Positions 1 to 8,845 of a stretch of DNA of 64,000 bases are shown piece by piece; the first letter of the stretch is position 1, and every line of letters begins with the position of its first letter. Position numbers and translations under genes: made by a program. Under the pieces are notes generated by a model that ran no database searches, was not told the origin of the DNA, and saw nothing but the letters and a program-made list of their open reading frames with translations. The stretch is from Vagococcus lutrae (GTDB lineage: Bacteria; Bacillota; Bacilli; Lactobacillales; Vagococcaceae), in contig NZ_NGJW01000001.1 of NCBI RefSeq assembly GCF_003987555.1, positions 280,185-344,184 on the forward strand. The letters run 5' to 3'.

Positions 1-843
1 CCCTTCACTTCCTAATCCTAGCTGTGTTCTAACTGTCTCAAATTGTGACAATTCTGTAGTTGCTTGAAAATCACCGCTATAAACTAACATCATACCAAAA
101 CAAGCTCCAGCACTTTCAGTCGTTTCCTTTTCAGCCAAAATAAAGAATGGATTATGTTGATGACTAGAAGTTCCGCGACGTGAACCAAATTGAGCTGTTT
201 GATGTGATAAGCGAACCCGTTCAAACTGACGTTCCATATTATGACGACCATGAAAATGAATCAAGTCATATTCTCTATTCACTGTATCCAGACTGGCAGA
301 CATCACTTTTTGTAAAGAGACTTTTTGTGAGCCTTTATTCGTTACTTTGACAGCACGCGTTATCACATCAGCCTTCTCAAACGTACTATATAATAATGTC
401 ACTTCTAATTTAGTAACTGGGTCAATCAAGACTATTTCCAAACTATCTACAACTTCATCTCGTGCTTCATAAGCATGTGGCAGGCCATCTAATAAATATT
501 TACCTGGATAAATTTTATGTGAGTGATACACCAAATCCAAAGCATACGAGCCATCTTCGTATTGCACGACGATGGCTGGTATTCGAAAGTCTGACATGCC
601 ATACGTTGGAAACTCTTGTGGCAAAACGTCTAGTGAGTACGTGCGATCGTAACGAGCTTCTGCGATATTCCCAGAAAACGCTCGGTCACTGTACTGTAAA
701 TAATAGGATAAATCCATGTCATTTATTCTAACGCCATAATACAGATGTAATAATCGTTGATACTTGTCAATTTTCATTTGATACGTAGTAGATGCTGTAT
801 GTAGTGTCACCACTTTTTCCTGTTCAGAATAAAGAATACTCAT
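1..843 (-). CDS. alpha-galactosidase, GH36 family (N-terminal part; runs off the left edge)
   Basis: The minus strand is open from an ATG at 843 to position 1 (281 codons, no stop), so the C-terminal catalytic barrel lies outside the window. The translated N-terminus resembles the beta-supersandwich domain of GH36 alpha-galactosidases, including a conserved run around RGTSSHQHNPF near residue 235. GH36 enzymes release alpha-1,6-linked galactose from melibiose and raffinose-type sugars, usually in the cytoplasm. An in-frame ATG at 849 sits too close to the AGGAG ribosome site, so 843 is preferred. The divergent AraC-type regulator next door is the usual arrangement for raffinose/melibiose genes. 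Substrate is inferred from family only. Confidence 0.85.
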   Translation of the reverse strand, partial: MSILYSEQEKVVTLHTASTTYQMKIDKYQRLLHLYYGVRINDMDLSYYLQYSDRAFSGNIAEARYDRTYSLDVLPQEFPTYGMSDFRIPAIVVQYEDGSYALDLVYHSHKIYPGKYLLDGLPHAYEARDEVVDSLEIVLIDPVTKLEVTLLYSTFEKADVITRAVKVTNKGSQKVSLQKVMSASLDTVNREYDLIHFHGRHNMERQFERVRLSHQTAQFGSRRGTSSHQHNPFFILAEKETTESAGACFGMMLVYSGDFQATTELSQFETVRTQLGLGSEG

Positions 844-927
844 TTTCATCCTCTCCTTCTTTTCACTTGTATCCTACCATAGCGTACACTCAGACTTAAT
901 AGTATTTTGTCGCGACCTTATGGTAAA

Positions 928-1776
928 ATGTCTACAAAGAAGGTGAGGCGTATTCATAATTTTTATCAAGCATTTTCTACTCAGTCTATCGAAGCAAATA
1001 TTGACTTTTGTGGGTATGAGAGATGTTCTCCTAATCATTCATTTGGTCCTCTTGTTCGAGAACATTATATTCTACATGTCATTAGTACAGGTAAAGGTCA
1101 AGTGACTTTACGTGACCAAACATATTTTCTAGAAAGCGGTGATTGCTTTATCGTTCCAAAAGATGAAGTTATTTTTTATCAAGCTGACACTGATTTACCA
1201 TGGGAATATGCTTGGATTGGTCTGAGTGGTAGGAAAGTGGCTCAACTGCTTTCATCAACCGAGTTACTACATACTGGAATTCTTTATCAAGTGACAACGA
1301 GCCAATTTTATCAACTATTTTCTACAATCATCGAAAACAGTCAAAAACCTGAGAGTTATTCGCCTATTTTAAGAATGAGTCATCTCTATCAGCTCATTCA
1401 TCATTTACAAACAAGCTACCCATACAAGTCTAGTCTCAAGCACTCGGATGCTAATTTTTATTTACAACAAGCTATTGCTTACTTAACTCATTACTATCAC
1501 ACGACACTGTCTATTCAAGATCTAGCCAATTATCTTCATCTTAGCCGTAGCTATTTACACCAGCTTTTTATAAAAGAACTAAACGTCTCTCCTAAACAAT
1601 ATTTAACACAGCTAAGAATAGAGCGTGCCCAAGCACTTTTAACTACAACGAATTATCCGATCAAAATGATTGCTAACAGTGTGGGCTATGAAGATGCTCT
1701 TGCTTTTTCAAAATTATTTAAAGCTCATATCGGCTGTTCGCCTAGCGATTATCGCTTAAAAGAAAAAGGAACGTGA
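928..1776 (+). CDS. AraC family transcriptional regulator, probable alpha-galactoside operon activator
   Basis: The product has an N-terminal cupin-like sugar-sensing half (a region around HSFGPLVREHY is typical of MsmR/RafR-type regulators) and a C-terminal double helix-turn-helix AraC domain covering roughly the last 100 residues, with the conserved GYEDALAFSKLFKAHIGCSP segment. It is transcribed away from the partial GH36 alpha-galactosidase gene, so it probably activates that gene in response to melibiose or raffinose. The start is unclear. The frame is open from a TTG at 907, and an ATG lies at 928. The only good ribosome site (GAAGGTGAGG, 939-948) lies downstream of both and points at an unusual ATT codon at 952. 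Confidence 0.8.
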   Translation: MSTKKVRRIHNFYQAFSTQSIEANIDFCGYERCSPNHSFGPLVREHYILHVISTGKGQVTLRDQTYFLESGDCFIVPKDEVIFYQADTDLPWEYAWIGLSGRKVAQLLSSTELLHTGILYQVTTSQFYQLFSTIIENSQKPESYSPILRMSHLYQLIHHLQTSYPYKSSLKHSDANFYLQQAIAYLTHYYHTTLSIQDLANYLHLSRSYLHQLFIKELNVSPKQYLTQLRIERAQALLTTTNYPIKMIANSVGYEDALAFSKLFKAHIGCSPSDYRLKEKGT

Positions 1777-1798
1777 GTAAAACTCACGTTCCTTTTTT
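1764..1798. terminator. bidirectional rho-independent terminator
   Basis: A perfect 10-bp stem GGAACGTGAG/CTCACGTTCC with a 5-nt loop is flanked by an A run on the left and a T run on the right. It overlaps the stop codon of the AraC gene and ends the convergent HsmA-family gene as well. Confidence 0.85.
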
Positions 1799-2186
1799 AA
1801 CCAATAACGCCCATTCCAACTAACATACCTAGGACAAATGACACAACCCACAGTCCCCAAACGCCAATACTAAATTTATGAAATTGGTGTTTTGCTTTCT
1901 CAGTACCTTTAAAGTACACCCATAGCGCCCACAATAAATGGACTGCCATTAGAAACAACGCTAGTCCACCCGTGATTTGATGCATCCCAAACTGAGTGCC
2001 TTGATTATTCTCTGCAATACGACTCATTAAGTTAGTTCCCGTCGTATCAAAGATTAACCCTATTACAAAATAAACTAAATGTTTCTTTTGAATGGTTCCG
2101 GTTCTTTTCTCACCAAATACCCCCAAGCTGTAAGAAATTAACGCAATCACCATCGCAATACTCGCTAAAATTAATTGACTACTCAT
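1797..2186 (-). CDS. HsmA family (TIGR03987) small membrane protein
   Basis: This 129-residue hydrophobic protein has about four membrane-spanning segments, and its sequence resembles the TIGR03987/HsmA family of small integral membrane proteins. The biochemical role of the family is not known to me. The start at 2186 is chosen because AAAGGAG lies 8 nt upstream; the ATG at 2192 or earlier would be too close to or upstream of that site. The gene stands alone behind a near-consensus promoter overlapped by TGACA-type palindromes, so it is probably held off by a dimeric repressor, perhaps TetR-type, encoded elsewhere. No regulator is adjacent. Confidence 0.7.
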   Translation of the reverse strand: MSSQLILASIAMVIALISYSLGVFGEKRTGTIQKKHLVYFVIGLIFDTTGTNLMSRIAENNQGTQFGMHQITGGLALFLMAVHLLWALWVYFKGTEKAKHQFHKFSIGVWGLWVVSFVLGMLVGMGVIG

Positions 2187-2205
2187 AAACATTTCTCCTT
2201 TCAAA

Positions 2206-2220
2206 GTGACACAGTGTCAC
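2206..2220. promoter_or_regulatory. operator palindrome, downstream copy
   Basis: GTGACACAGTGTCAC is a perfect palindrome around a central A. It lies between the promoter and the ribosome site of the HsmA-family gene and differs at one position from the 15-base core of the copy at 2237-2257. Confidence 0.7.
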
Positions 2221-2233
2221 CTGACTAATATTC

Positions 2234-2262
2234 AGTATAGTGACATAGTGTCACTATGTCAA
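2234..2262 (-). promoter_or_regulatory. strong sigma-A promoter of the HsmA-family gene
   Basis: On the minus strand TTGACA (2262-2257) and TATACT (2239-2234) are separated by exactly 17 nt, which is close to the consensus vegetative promoter. Confidence 0.85.
2237..2257. promoter_or_regulatory. operator palindrome, promoter copy
   Basis: Arms ATAGTGAC and GTCACTAT surround a 5-nt centre and fill the spacer between the -35 and -10 boxes of the HsmA-family promoter. A protein bound here would block RNA polymerase. The layout suggests a dimeric repressor; assigning it to the TetR family is inference. Confidence 0.7.
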
Positions 2263-2296
2263 GTAAGATTCCTAATTCTCATTATTTTTTATTTGC

Positions 2297-2339
2297 ATAA
2301 AAAATAACAGAGCATTGTTTTTCACAATACTCTGTTATT
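2297..2339 (-). terminator. terminator of the surface nucleotidase gene
   Basis: On the minus strand a 16-bp stem with one mismatch, beginning AATAACAGAG, has a 5-nt loop and is followed by a T run. It starts a few bases after the stop codon at 2344. Confidence 0.85.
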
Positions 2340-2343
2340 GATT

Positions 2344-5300
2344 TTAAGCGGCTTGTTTTTTACGACGGTAAATAAACCATGTACTTCCTGTTACAACAGC
2401 AAACCCAATTATTACTAGATTAGACTTATCTTCTCCAGTTTGTGGCAGTTTACCTGTTGTCGTACTTGTGTTACCACCTTTTCCTGATCCTGTACCCGTT
2501 GAAGTTGAACCAGCTGGTTTTCCTTGCTCGTTATCTTCTTTTAGGGCCTCAAGTTCTTTTTTCGCTTTTTCTAGTTGTGCTTTTAATTCATTAACTTGTT
2601 CTAAAGATATCCCTTCACCAAGAGTCGCAAGTTCTTCTTTTGCTTTTTCTAACGCGGCTACTAATGCCTTCCAGCTTTCTTCCGTATACTTGTCTTTCAC
2701 AAGTGCTTCTAATTCTTTAATTAACTCTTTTAACGCTGCGATTTCAGCGGCTAAATCTACTTCTTTTGCTTCTTCTGGAATAATACGTTCGTATGGATAT
2801 AGCGTTTCATAAGCTAATAGTTCTTCATTTGTCTTATTTTGAAGATACTCTAAGAAGACAGTATCCATGGATGGACCTTCTTGGCGTGGCCCACCTAACA
2901 TATCATACCCATCTCCACCAGCTGCTAAGAAATCATTGGTTGCAACATAATAATCTTTCTTTTGACGGTCGACAGGTACAAATTTTTTCGTTTTTGGATC
3001 TTGTAATTCAATCGACCATACGCGTTTCTCTGACGATATTGCTCGTGTTTTAGCTGCTTCTTCTGAATCTTTCCCTAGAATATTAGCATCGTATTTCACA
3101 CGAATGGAGCGTGAGACATGTAAAAAGCCTCCATTTGCCCCTAGTCGTGGCATTCCTTTTTCATCTAATAACACATTGCCTTCCTCGTCTTTTACCGTAT
3201 CTGAACGTAATGAATGTTCAAACATTTCATAGATTTGTTCACCACTTACTTGGATTTGAGCAATCGAGTTTCCAAATGGCATTACTCCTACAATATCCCC
3301 GCGTGTGACGGCTCCGGTATTAATATTTTGACGAATACCACCACCATTTACAACAGCAAAGTCAGCTGGTTGTTTAAAGCCTGTTTGAGCGTAGTCAAAA
3401 ATAGCATCCCCAATAATATTCCCTAAGTTTGTTTCACGTGAACGAACTTCTGAACGCTCGCCAATAAATTTCACAGGATTATTTTCTAAAACAATATCTC
3501 CCATATCTTCATCGTATTTACGACGTGCTTCATCTGCGATAGCTTTAACCGCTGGATCTTGTTCAATATTTAGTGATTCAAAATCCGCAAAGGTAATGAG
3601 CTGCGCACTTAAATCAGCTTCTGGATTGTAAGCTGCCTCTATCCATCCAATATTGTTTAAGTGATTGCCTGTTTGTCCCATTAAGACGTGCCCTTCTTGC
3701 TTTCCTTGAGGCAATTCTGTATGTGAATGTCCATCGATAATAAATATCTTCTTATCTGGATAGGCTTTTGATAATTCACTTGCTAAATAACTACCACGTT
3801 CATCTTGGAGCGTTGTTTCATCAATTCCTAAGTGCGTCATAAAGACGAAAACATCCGCTTTATTACCAATTTTATCAATTACTTCTTTTGCCACAGGAAC
3901 TGGTTTTTTGAAAGTCACGCCTTTGACATTATTTGGATGTGTTTTAACTGTTGTTTCTGGTGTTGTTAATCCAATTAACGCAAAGTTGATGCCTTCTTTT
4001 TTCTTAATAACATACGGGTCAAACGGTCGAGTTCCGTCTTTGTAAACGTTGGCTGAAACGATTGGGAAATTAAAGTCTTCTTTTAATTCCAATGCCCGTT
4101 CCATACCGAAGTCGAACTCATGGTTCCCTAAAGTCATCGCATCATATCCTACCGCATTCATGGCTTTTACCATATCGGCACCTTTTGTATGATTAGAAAT
4201 AGGTAGGCCTTGGATCGCATCTCCTGCGTCGACTAATAGCGTGGGTTTATGTTGGTCTTTATATGTTTTTACTTTTGCTAGACCAATTGCTTTACCACCT
4301 TTATCATATTCAAAACGCCCATGCATATCATTTGTATGCATTATGCTAAATGAGAAAATGTCTTTATCAGCATCATCTTTTAGAATAGATGGATCAAGTT
4401 TTCCTTCATCAATTAAGTCATACACATTTAATTTCTTAACATTAGGTGTACGTCCATCAGCAGAACGCATTACTTGAATATTCCCTTTTTTCACCTCATC
4501 AATAACAGCTTGACGATAATCTTCATCAAACTCATAACCGACTAATTCAAAACTCTCTTCAATTTCTTTTGAAGGGTCTAAAACTTTTTTATCCTTAATA
4601 TACTCAGCAATAAAACCACGTAAAGAATCTGGATCGCTATCTTTTCGTTTATCAGCGCTTACTAGGCCACGATCAACAAGTCCACTGAATCGGTGACTAT
4701 TCACAGCTAAGCTATACATTTGATCATCCTGAATGGCTTCGCCTGTCGCTAGCTTTAAGTCTTTAATCCGTTGCCCTTCTGGTTCTGAAATATCAATTTT
4801 ATAGGTGACACCTGAAAACATATCATAATCATAGATACGAATCTTCTCGTTAAATGCAACTGCCACATCGCCTTCTTTAAACTGTTGATAATAGCGTGCT
4901 TGTTGTTCCATATACGTCTTAAGATTTTTTCCTGATATTTCTGTTTTAATTAAAGTATTCGCATACTTATAAATATCAAATAAATTGTTATAGCGGATAG
5001 GTCCTTTATCCAGACGACTATCTTCTTTAAACAATGAAGCTGCTGCAATTTGAGCTCCTGTATGCTTACGTTGAACATTATTTATCAACGAAATCATAGC
5101 AGTCGGTCTTAGTTGAGCTTCTGGGATTCCAGGAATTTCATTTTCTGGTACAAAGTTAGCGAGCGCTTGTCCCAATTCTTGTTTGGTGTACGCTATTGTT
5201 TCCTCATGAGCATATCGTGTAGCTTCCTTTAATGCCTCATCTGCTTTGACCTCTGTAGCATTTAATAAGCCTACTTGACTTGATTTAACTTCCCAATTTG

Positions 5301-6429
5301 CATCGTCTTCTTCTTTTGATGTGTCATTTTTTTCAGATGTCTTTTCTAATTCCAAATCAATCTTGACCACATTTGCCCCTGTATCCTTAACTGCCCCTAC
5401 TGGTTTTTCGCGGCCAGTATTATCTGCATGTTTTTCAGCAAATGCGCGGTGATCATGTCCTAAAATAAATGCTTCGATTTCTGGAACTTCTTTAATTACA
5501 TTAATAGCTGCTGCGTTAGCATCTGAGTTTTGCAGTCCTGCGTGAATGACTGCAATAATAACATCTGCTTTTTCATTTTCCTTAATGTGAGCCACTTGTT
5601 TCTGCGCTTCTTCTTTTAAAGGTGTAAAATCTAATTCTTTAGCATTTTCTGGATCCCAGTGATGAATATGTGGAATCGTCAAACCAATAATCGCGACATT
5701 CAACCCATTTTTCTCCACGACTTTATATGGATCAACAAGGTATTCGCCAGTTGTCTTATAACGTGTGTTCGCTGAAAGATATGGAAAATTCGCTTGTGAT
5801 TTGGCAGATTTAATCAAATCAACACCAAAGTTAAACTCATGATTACCTAACGTCATCGCATCGTAGCCAATATGATTCATCGCTGTCACTACTGGATGAT
5901 TTTTTGATAACTCCGAATTCACACTATATAAATCATCTGTTAAAATCGTTCCCTGTAAGTTATCACCCGCGTCGACTACTACCACATTTTCTGCTCCATT
6001 AGTAGCTCTGACTTCATTAACATGTGTACTAATACGAGCAAAACCAAGTTCTTTTTCTTTATTATCTTCGTATGAATAATCCCATACATTTCCATGAACA
6101 TCGGATGTTCCTAAAATAGTAAGCTTTTTCTTATCGGTTACAACAGGTTTTTCTTCCGTCGGTTGCACCTCAGTCACTTCAGTTTCTGCTGACTCTTCTG
6201 TCGGTTGGACAGATTCCTCTGTACTTATTTCTTTTTCAGTTGCTTCTTCCTTAGCGGCAGAATCCACGACTTCTTCAGAAATAGATGATTCTTGTGTTGC
6301 TTCAACAACTGGTTCTTGTGTTTCTGAAATTTCCTCAGCTAATACCATTGACGCTGGTAAAGCACTTCCTAAAAATAATGTAAGTGCCATTACAAATTGA
6401 ATCACTTTTTGTTGATAATGACGTTTCAA
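2344..6429 (-). CDS. cell-wall-anchored double nucleotidase (YfkN-like 2',3'-cyclic phosphodiesterase / 5'-nucleotidase)
   Basis: This 1361-aa secreted protein has a signal peptide (about residues 1-31), an acidic Glu/Thr-rich linker (32-100) and two calcineurin-like metallophosphoesterase modules, each followed by a 5'-nucleotidase C-terminal domain. Module 1 shows SDVHGN (D110, H112), DAGDNLQG, GNHEF and GHDHR; module 2 starts near residue 700 with NDMHGR, DAGDAIQG, GNHEF, GHSHT and NGGGIR. A helical, FIVAR-like Ala/Glu/Lys region precedes LPQTG (1328-1332), a membrane helix and a basic tail, so sortase should attach it to peptidoglycan. The architecture matches B. subtilis YfkN, which hydrolyses cyclic and linear nucleotides outside the cell to supply phosphate and nucleosides. 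The start is TTG with AAGGGGG upstream. Confidence 0.9.
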   Translation of the reverse strand: MKRHYQQKVIQFVMALTLFLGSALPASMVLAEEISETQEPVVEATQESSISEEVVDSAAKEEATEKEISTEESVQPTEESAETEVTEVQPTEEKPVVTDKKKLTILGTSDVHGNVWDYSYEDNKEKELGFARISTHVNEVRATNGAENVVVVDAGDNLQGTILTDDLYSVNSELSKNHPVVTAMNHIGYDAMTLGNHEFNFGVDLIKSAKSQANFPYLSANTRYKTTGEYLVDPYKVVEKNGLNVAIIGLTIPHIHHWDPENAKELDFTPLKEEAQKQVAHIKENEKADVIIAVIHAGLQNSDANAAAINVIKEVPEIEAFILGHDHRAFAEKHADNTGREKPVGAVKDTGANVVKIDLELEKTSEKNDTSKEEDDANWEVKSSQVGLLNATEVKADEALKEATRYAHEETIAYTKQELGQALANFVPENEIPGIPEAQLRPTAMISLINNVQRKHTGAQIAAASLFKEDSRLDKGPIRYNNLFDIYKYANTLIKTEISGKNLKTYMEQQARYYQQFKEGDVAVAFNEKIRIYDYDMFSGVTYKIDISEPEGQRIKDLKLATGEAIQDDQMYSLAVNSHRFSGLVDRGLVSADKRKDSDPDSLRGFIAEYIKDKKVLDPSKEIEESFELVGYEFDEDYRQAVIDEVKKGNIQVMRSADGRTPNVKKLNVYDLIDEGKLDPSILKDDADKDIFSFSIMHTNDMHGRFEYDKGGKAIGLAKVKTYKDQHKPTLLVDAGDAIQGLPISNHTKGADMVKAMNAVGYDAMTLGNHEFDFGMERALELKEDFNFPIVSANVYKDGTRPFDPYVIKKKEGINFALIGLTTPETTVKTHPNNVKGVTFKKPVPVAKEVIDKIGNKADVFVFMTHLGIDETTLQDERGSYLASELSKAYPDKKIFIIDGHSHTELPQGKQEGHVLMGQTGNHLNNIGWIEAAYNPEADLSAQLITFADFESLNIEQDPAVKAIADEARRKYDEDMGDIVLENNPVKFIGERSEVRSRETNLGNIIGDAIFDYAQTGFKQPADFAVVNGGGIRQNINTGAVTRGDIVGVMPFGNSIAQIQVSGEQIYEMFEHSLRSDTVKDEEGNVLLDEKGMPRLGANGGFLHVSRSIRVKYDANILGKDSEEAAKTRAISSEKRVWSIELQDPKTKKFVPVDRQKKDYYVATNDFLAAGGDGYDMLGGPRQEGPSMDTVFLEYLQNKTNEELLAYETLYPYERIIPEEAKEVDLAAEIAALKELIKELEALVKDKYTEESWKALVAALEKAKEELATLGEGISLEQVNELKAQLEKAKKELEALKEDNEQGKPAGSTSTGTGSGKGGNTSTTTGKLPQTGEDKSNLVIIGFAVVTGSTWFIYRRKKQAA

Positions 6430-6626
6430 TGTTTTTCCCCCTTATTAAAAATACATTTTAAACTACCATTAACGATAAACTAAGCTCCTTTCATTTTTAT
6501 TTTACAACTTCTTTTATTTTAACAAATAAACACCAAAAAGCATACTTAATAATTGGAAATCATATGTAATGTATGTTTATCAATCGCTTACAACATAAAT
6601 GTCATAGATGAATTTACATATAAAAT

Positions 6627-6652
6627 AAAAAAACGCCATCACTGGCGTTTTT
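6627..6652 (-). terminator. terminator of the fumarate/malate operon
   Basis: AACGCCA/TGGCGTT stem, 4-nt loop, with a run of seven T on the minus strand. It lies directly after the stop of the RpiR-type gene, the last gene of the operon. Confidence 0.85.
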
Positions 6653-6656
6653 AAAG

Positions 6657-7415
6657 TTAAGTTAAGAGACTCTTTTTCATTTGTTGAATTAATGTTCCGA
6701 CTAATAAGTCAATAAGCATAAAAAAACCAATCCTTGAGATAAAATCGTTTTCGCGTGTGTCTATCTCCGTAGCATGACAATACAAATTTAAATCTGCATA
6801 AGATGATAAGGCATTCGATTGAAAAGAGGTTAGGCTTATCATCTTTGCTTTTCTCATTTTAACTTTTTTGGCTGTATCCATAATTTTCTTTGTATTGCCT
6901 GACAATGAAATAAGAATGACAACATCCTCTTCGGTAACTAAATTTGTAAAACTCTCAGACAAATTATAATCTTTTATAAAAAAACAATGTAAACCTAAAG
7001 AAAATAGCAAATGTTCCAAGTAGTAACAAACTGGCTTACTAGTTCCCCTCGCCATAATAAAAATATTTCGCGCATTTAACATTGCTGTAGCACATGCTTG
7101 TAATTCTTCATCTAACACTAAAGATAGAGTTTTTTCCATTGTTTTTGTCATATTTTCTTTCACTGATATGTCGTCAGTATGCGTCTGTTTAATTCGAGTT
7201 CGTATCTCTTGATTTATAAAAAACTTAAATTCTTTAAAACCACTAAAACCTAATTTTTGACACAGATTAATAATAACCGTTTTAGAAACGAAAGCATTAT
7301 TGGCTAACTGTTGAATAGTCATATAAGGCATTTCATCTGTATGGTCAACCATATATTTTAATGCTTTCTTTTCACTTGCAGTCAGTTCATCATAGCTATT
7401 CAAAAAATCAATCAT
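6657..7415 (-). CDS. RpiR/MurR family transcriptional regulator (HTH + SIS)
   Basis: The 252-aa protein has an N-terminal RpiR-type helix-turn-helix (about residues 1-75; TIQQLANNAFVSKTVIINLC is the recognition region) and a SIS domain (about 105-235) with the ISLSGNTK loop that binds phosphosugars. RpiR family members sense a phosphorylated sugar intermediate. This is the last gene of the PTS-lyase-malic enzyme-fumarase cluster and is therefore the likely local regulator, with the imported phosphorylated substrate as candidate effector. The 64-nt gap to fumC contains an extended -10 (TGGTACAAT, minus strand, 7454-7446), so it may also have its own promoter. AAAGGGTG lies 7 nt before the ATG. 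Confidence 0.85.
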   Translation of the reverse strand: MIDFLNSYDELTASEKKALKYMVDHTDEMPYMTIQQLANNAFVSKTVIINLCQKLGFSGFKEFKFFINQEIRTRIKQTHTDDISVKENMTKTMEKTLSLVLDEELQACATAMLNARNIFIMARGTSKPVCYYLEHLLFSLGLHCFFIKDYNLSESFTNLVTEEDVVILISLSGNTKKIMDTAKKVKMRKAKMISLTSFQSNALSSYADLNLYCHATEIDTRENDFISRIGFFMLIDLLVGTLIQQMKKSLLT

Positions 7416-7479
7416 GCGCTTTCACCCTTTAAATTTATTAGGATTATTGTACCACACTCTCAATTTCCATGTCTGTTTC

Positions 7480-8841
7480 TTATATCATATTAAATGGGTT
7501 AAGCCAAGATGATATCGTCTCTGTTGGAACATCCACTAAATGTTTTTCACAAGCTTTAAAAATAGTTATATCATTTTCCAATGCATCATGAGCAATATGA
7601 GATGCTTTGTCATATCCTATATGAGGTGTCAAAGCGGTTACTAACATGAGTGACCTCTCTATGTATTCTGTCATCGTTCTTTCGTTTACTTTTAACCCTT
7701 GTAATGTATTTAATCGAAAAGAACGCATGCCTGACGAAAGAAGCTCTATACTTTGTAAAATATTCATTATGATAACAGGCTTATAAACATTCAATTGGAA
7801 TTGTCCCTGACTCGCTGCGAATTGGATAGTAGTATCATTTCCCATTACTTGCATCACTACCATAGACAAGGCTTCAGCTTGTGTCGGATTAACTTTTCCT
7901 GGCATTATAGAACTTCCTGGCTCATTACTAGGAAGTGTTAGTTCTCCCAATCCGCAACGAGGACCACTAGCTAAAAAGCGAATATCGTTGACTATTTTTA
8001 ATATATCGCTAGCTAATGAACGCAAAGCTCCGTGTAGTAACGACAAGGGTTGATGACTTGTTAAGGCAAAAAATTTATTATCATCGCTCTCAAAGGTTTG
8101 CTTTAACTCTTTCGATAAGTAATTAGCTACTTCTTCACCAAAATGTAAAGGCGCATTTATCCCTGTCCCAACTGCCGTCCCACCAATTGCTAATTTTTCA
8201 ACAAAATGACTAGTAGAAGTAATCGCCTCTCTATTTCTTCTTATCATACTTTTCCAACCGCTAACTTCTTGCCCAAAAGTGAGAGGAGTGGCATCTTGTA
8301 GATGAGTTCGTCCTATTTTGATAATATCTTGATATTGATTAACTTGTTTCTCCAACTCTTTTTCCCATTCTATTAATTCAGGAATAAGGTTATTTGCTAT
8401 CATTACTACTGTTGCAATATGCATGGCAGAAGGAAAGACATCATTAGAACTCTGAGAACGATTTACGTGATCATTGGGATGTATATCATAACCTTGTTCT
8501 TTGGCAATATTAGCTATCACTTCATTAACGTTCATATTGGTTTGCGTCCCACTTCCCGTTTGCCATACTTTCAAAGGGAAATGCTTACGCCACTTTTCTG
8601 GATACTCGAGTATTTCCGAACACCCCTTCATGATGCCTTGGTAAACTTTTTTATTAATAATTTCATGATTGTAATTGACTACTGCACATGCTTTTTTTAT
8701 GTAAACTAAGGCCTGTATGACCTCATAAGGCATTAATTCTGTACCTATTTTAAAATTATTTAAACTACGTTGAGTTTGAGCGCCCCAATAAGCATCACTG
8801 GCTACCTCAATTTCTCCCATTGAATCCTTTTCAATCCTCAT
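7480..8841 (-). CDS. fumC: class II fumarate hydratase
   Basis: The 453-aa product matches class II (iron-independent) fumarases: it begins RIEKDSMGEIEV, contains GSGTQTNMNVNEVI and NDHVNRSQSSNDVFPSAMH, and carries the superfamily signature GSSIMPGKVNPTQAEA. It interconverts fumarate and L-malate in the cytosol. It starts 4 nt after the malic enzyme stop codon, so the two are translationally linked. Lactic acid bacteria lack a full citric acid cycle, so a fumarase beside malic enzyme and a fumarate-releasing type of lyase points to catabolism of fumarate to pyruvate rather than respiration. Confidence 0.93.
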   Translation of the reverse strand: MRIEKDSMGEIEVASDAYWGAQTQRSLNNFKIGTELMPYEVIQALVYIKKACAVVNYNHEIINKKVYQGIMKGCSEILEYPEKWRKHFPLKVWQTGSGTQTNMNVNEVIANIAKEQGYDIHPNDHVNRSQSSNDVFPSAMHIATVVMIANNLIPELIEWEKELEKQVNQYQDIIKIGRTHLQDATPLTFGQEVSGWKSMIRRNREAITSTSHFVEKLAIGGTAVGTGINAPLHFGEEVANYLSKELKQTFESDDNKFFALTSHQPLSLLHGALRSLASDILKIVNDIRFLASGPRCGLGELTLPSNEPGSSIMPGKVNPTQAEALSMVVMQVMGNDTTIQFAASQGQFQLNVYKPVIIMNILQSIELLSSGMRSFRLNTLQGLKVNERTMTEYIERSLMLVTALTPHIGYDKASHIAHDALENDITIFKACEKHLVDVPTETISSWLNPFNMI

Positions 8842-8845
8842 ATCC

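Noticed and set aside
2468..4477. Plus-strand frames inside the surface nucleotidase gene
   Set aside because: Antisense shadows of a long, clearly coding minus-strand gene with conserved motifs.
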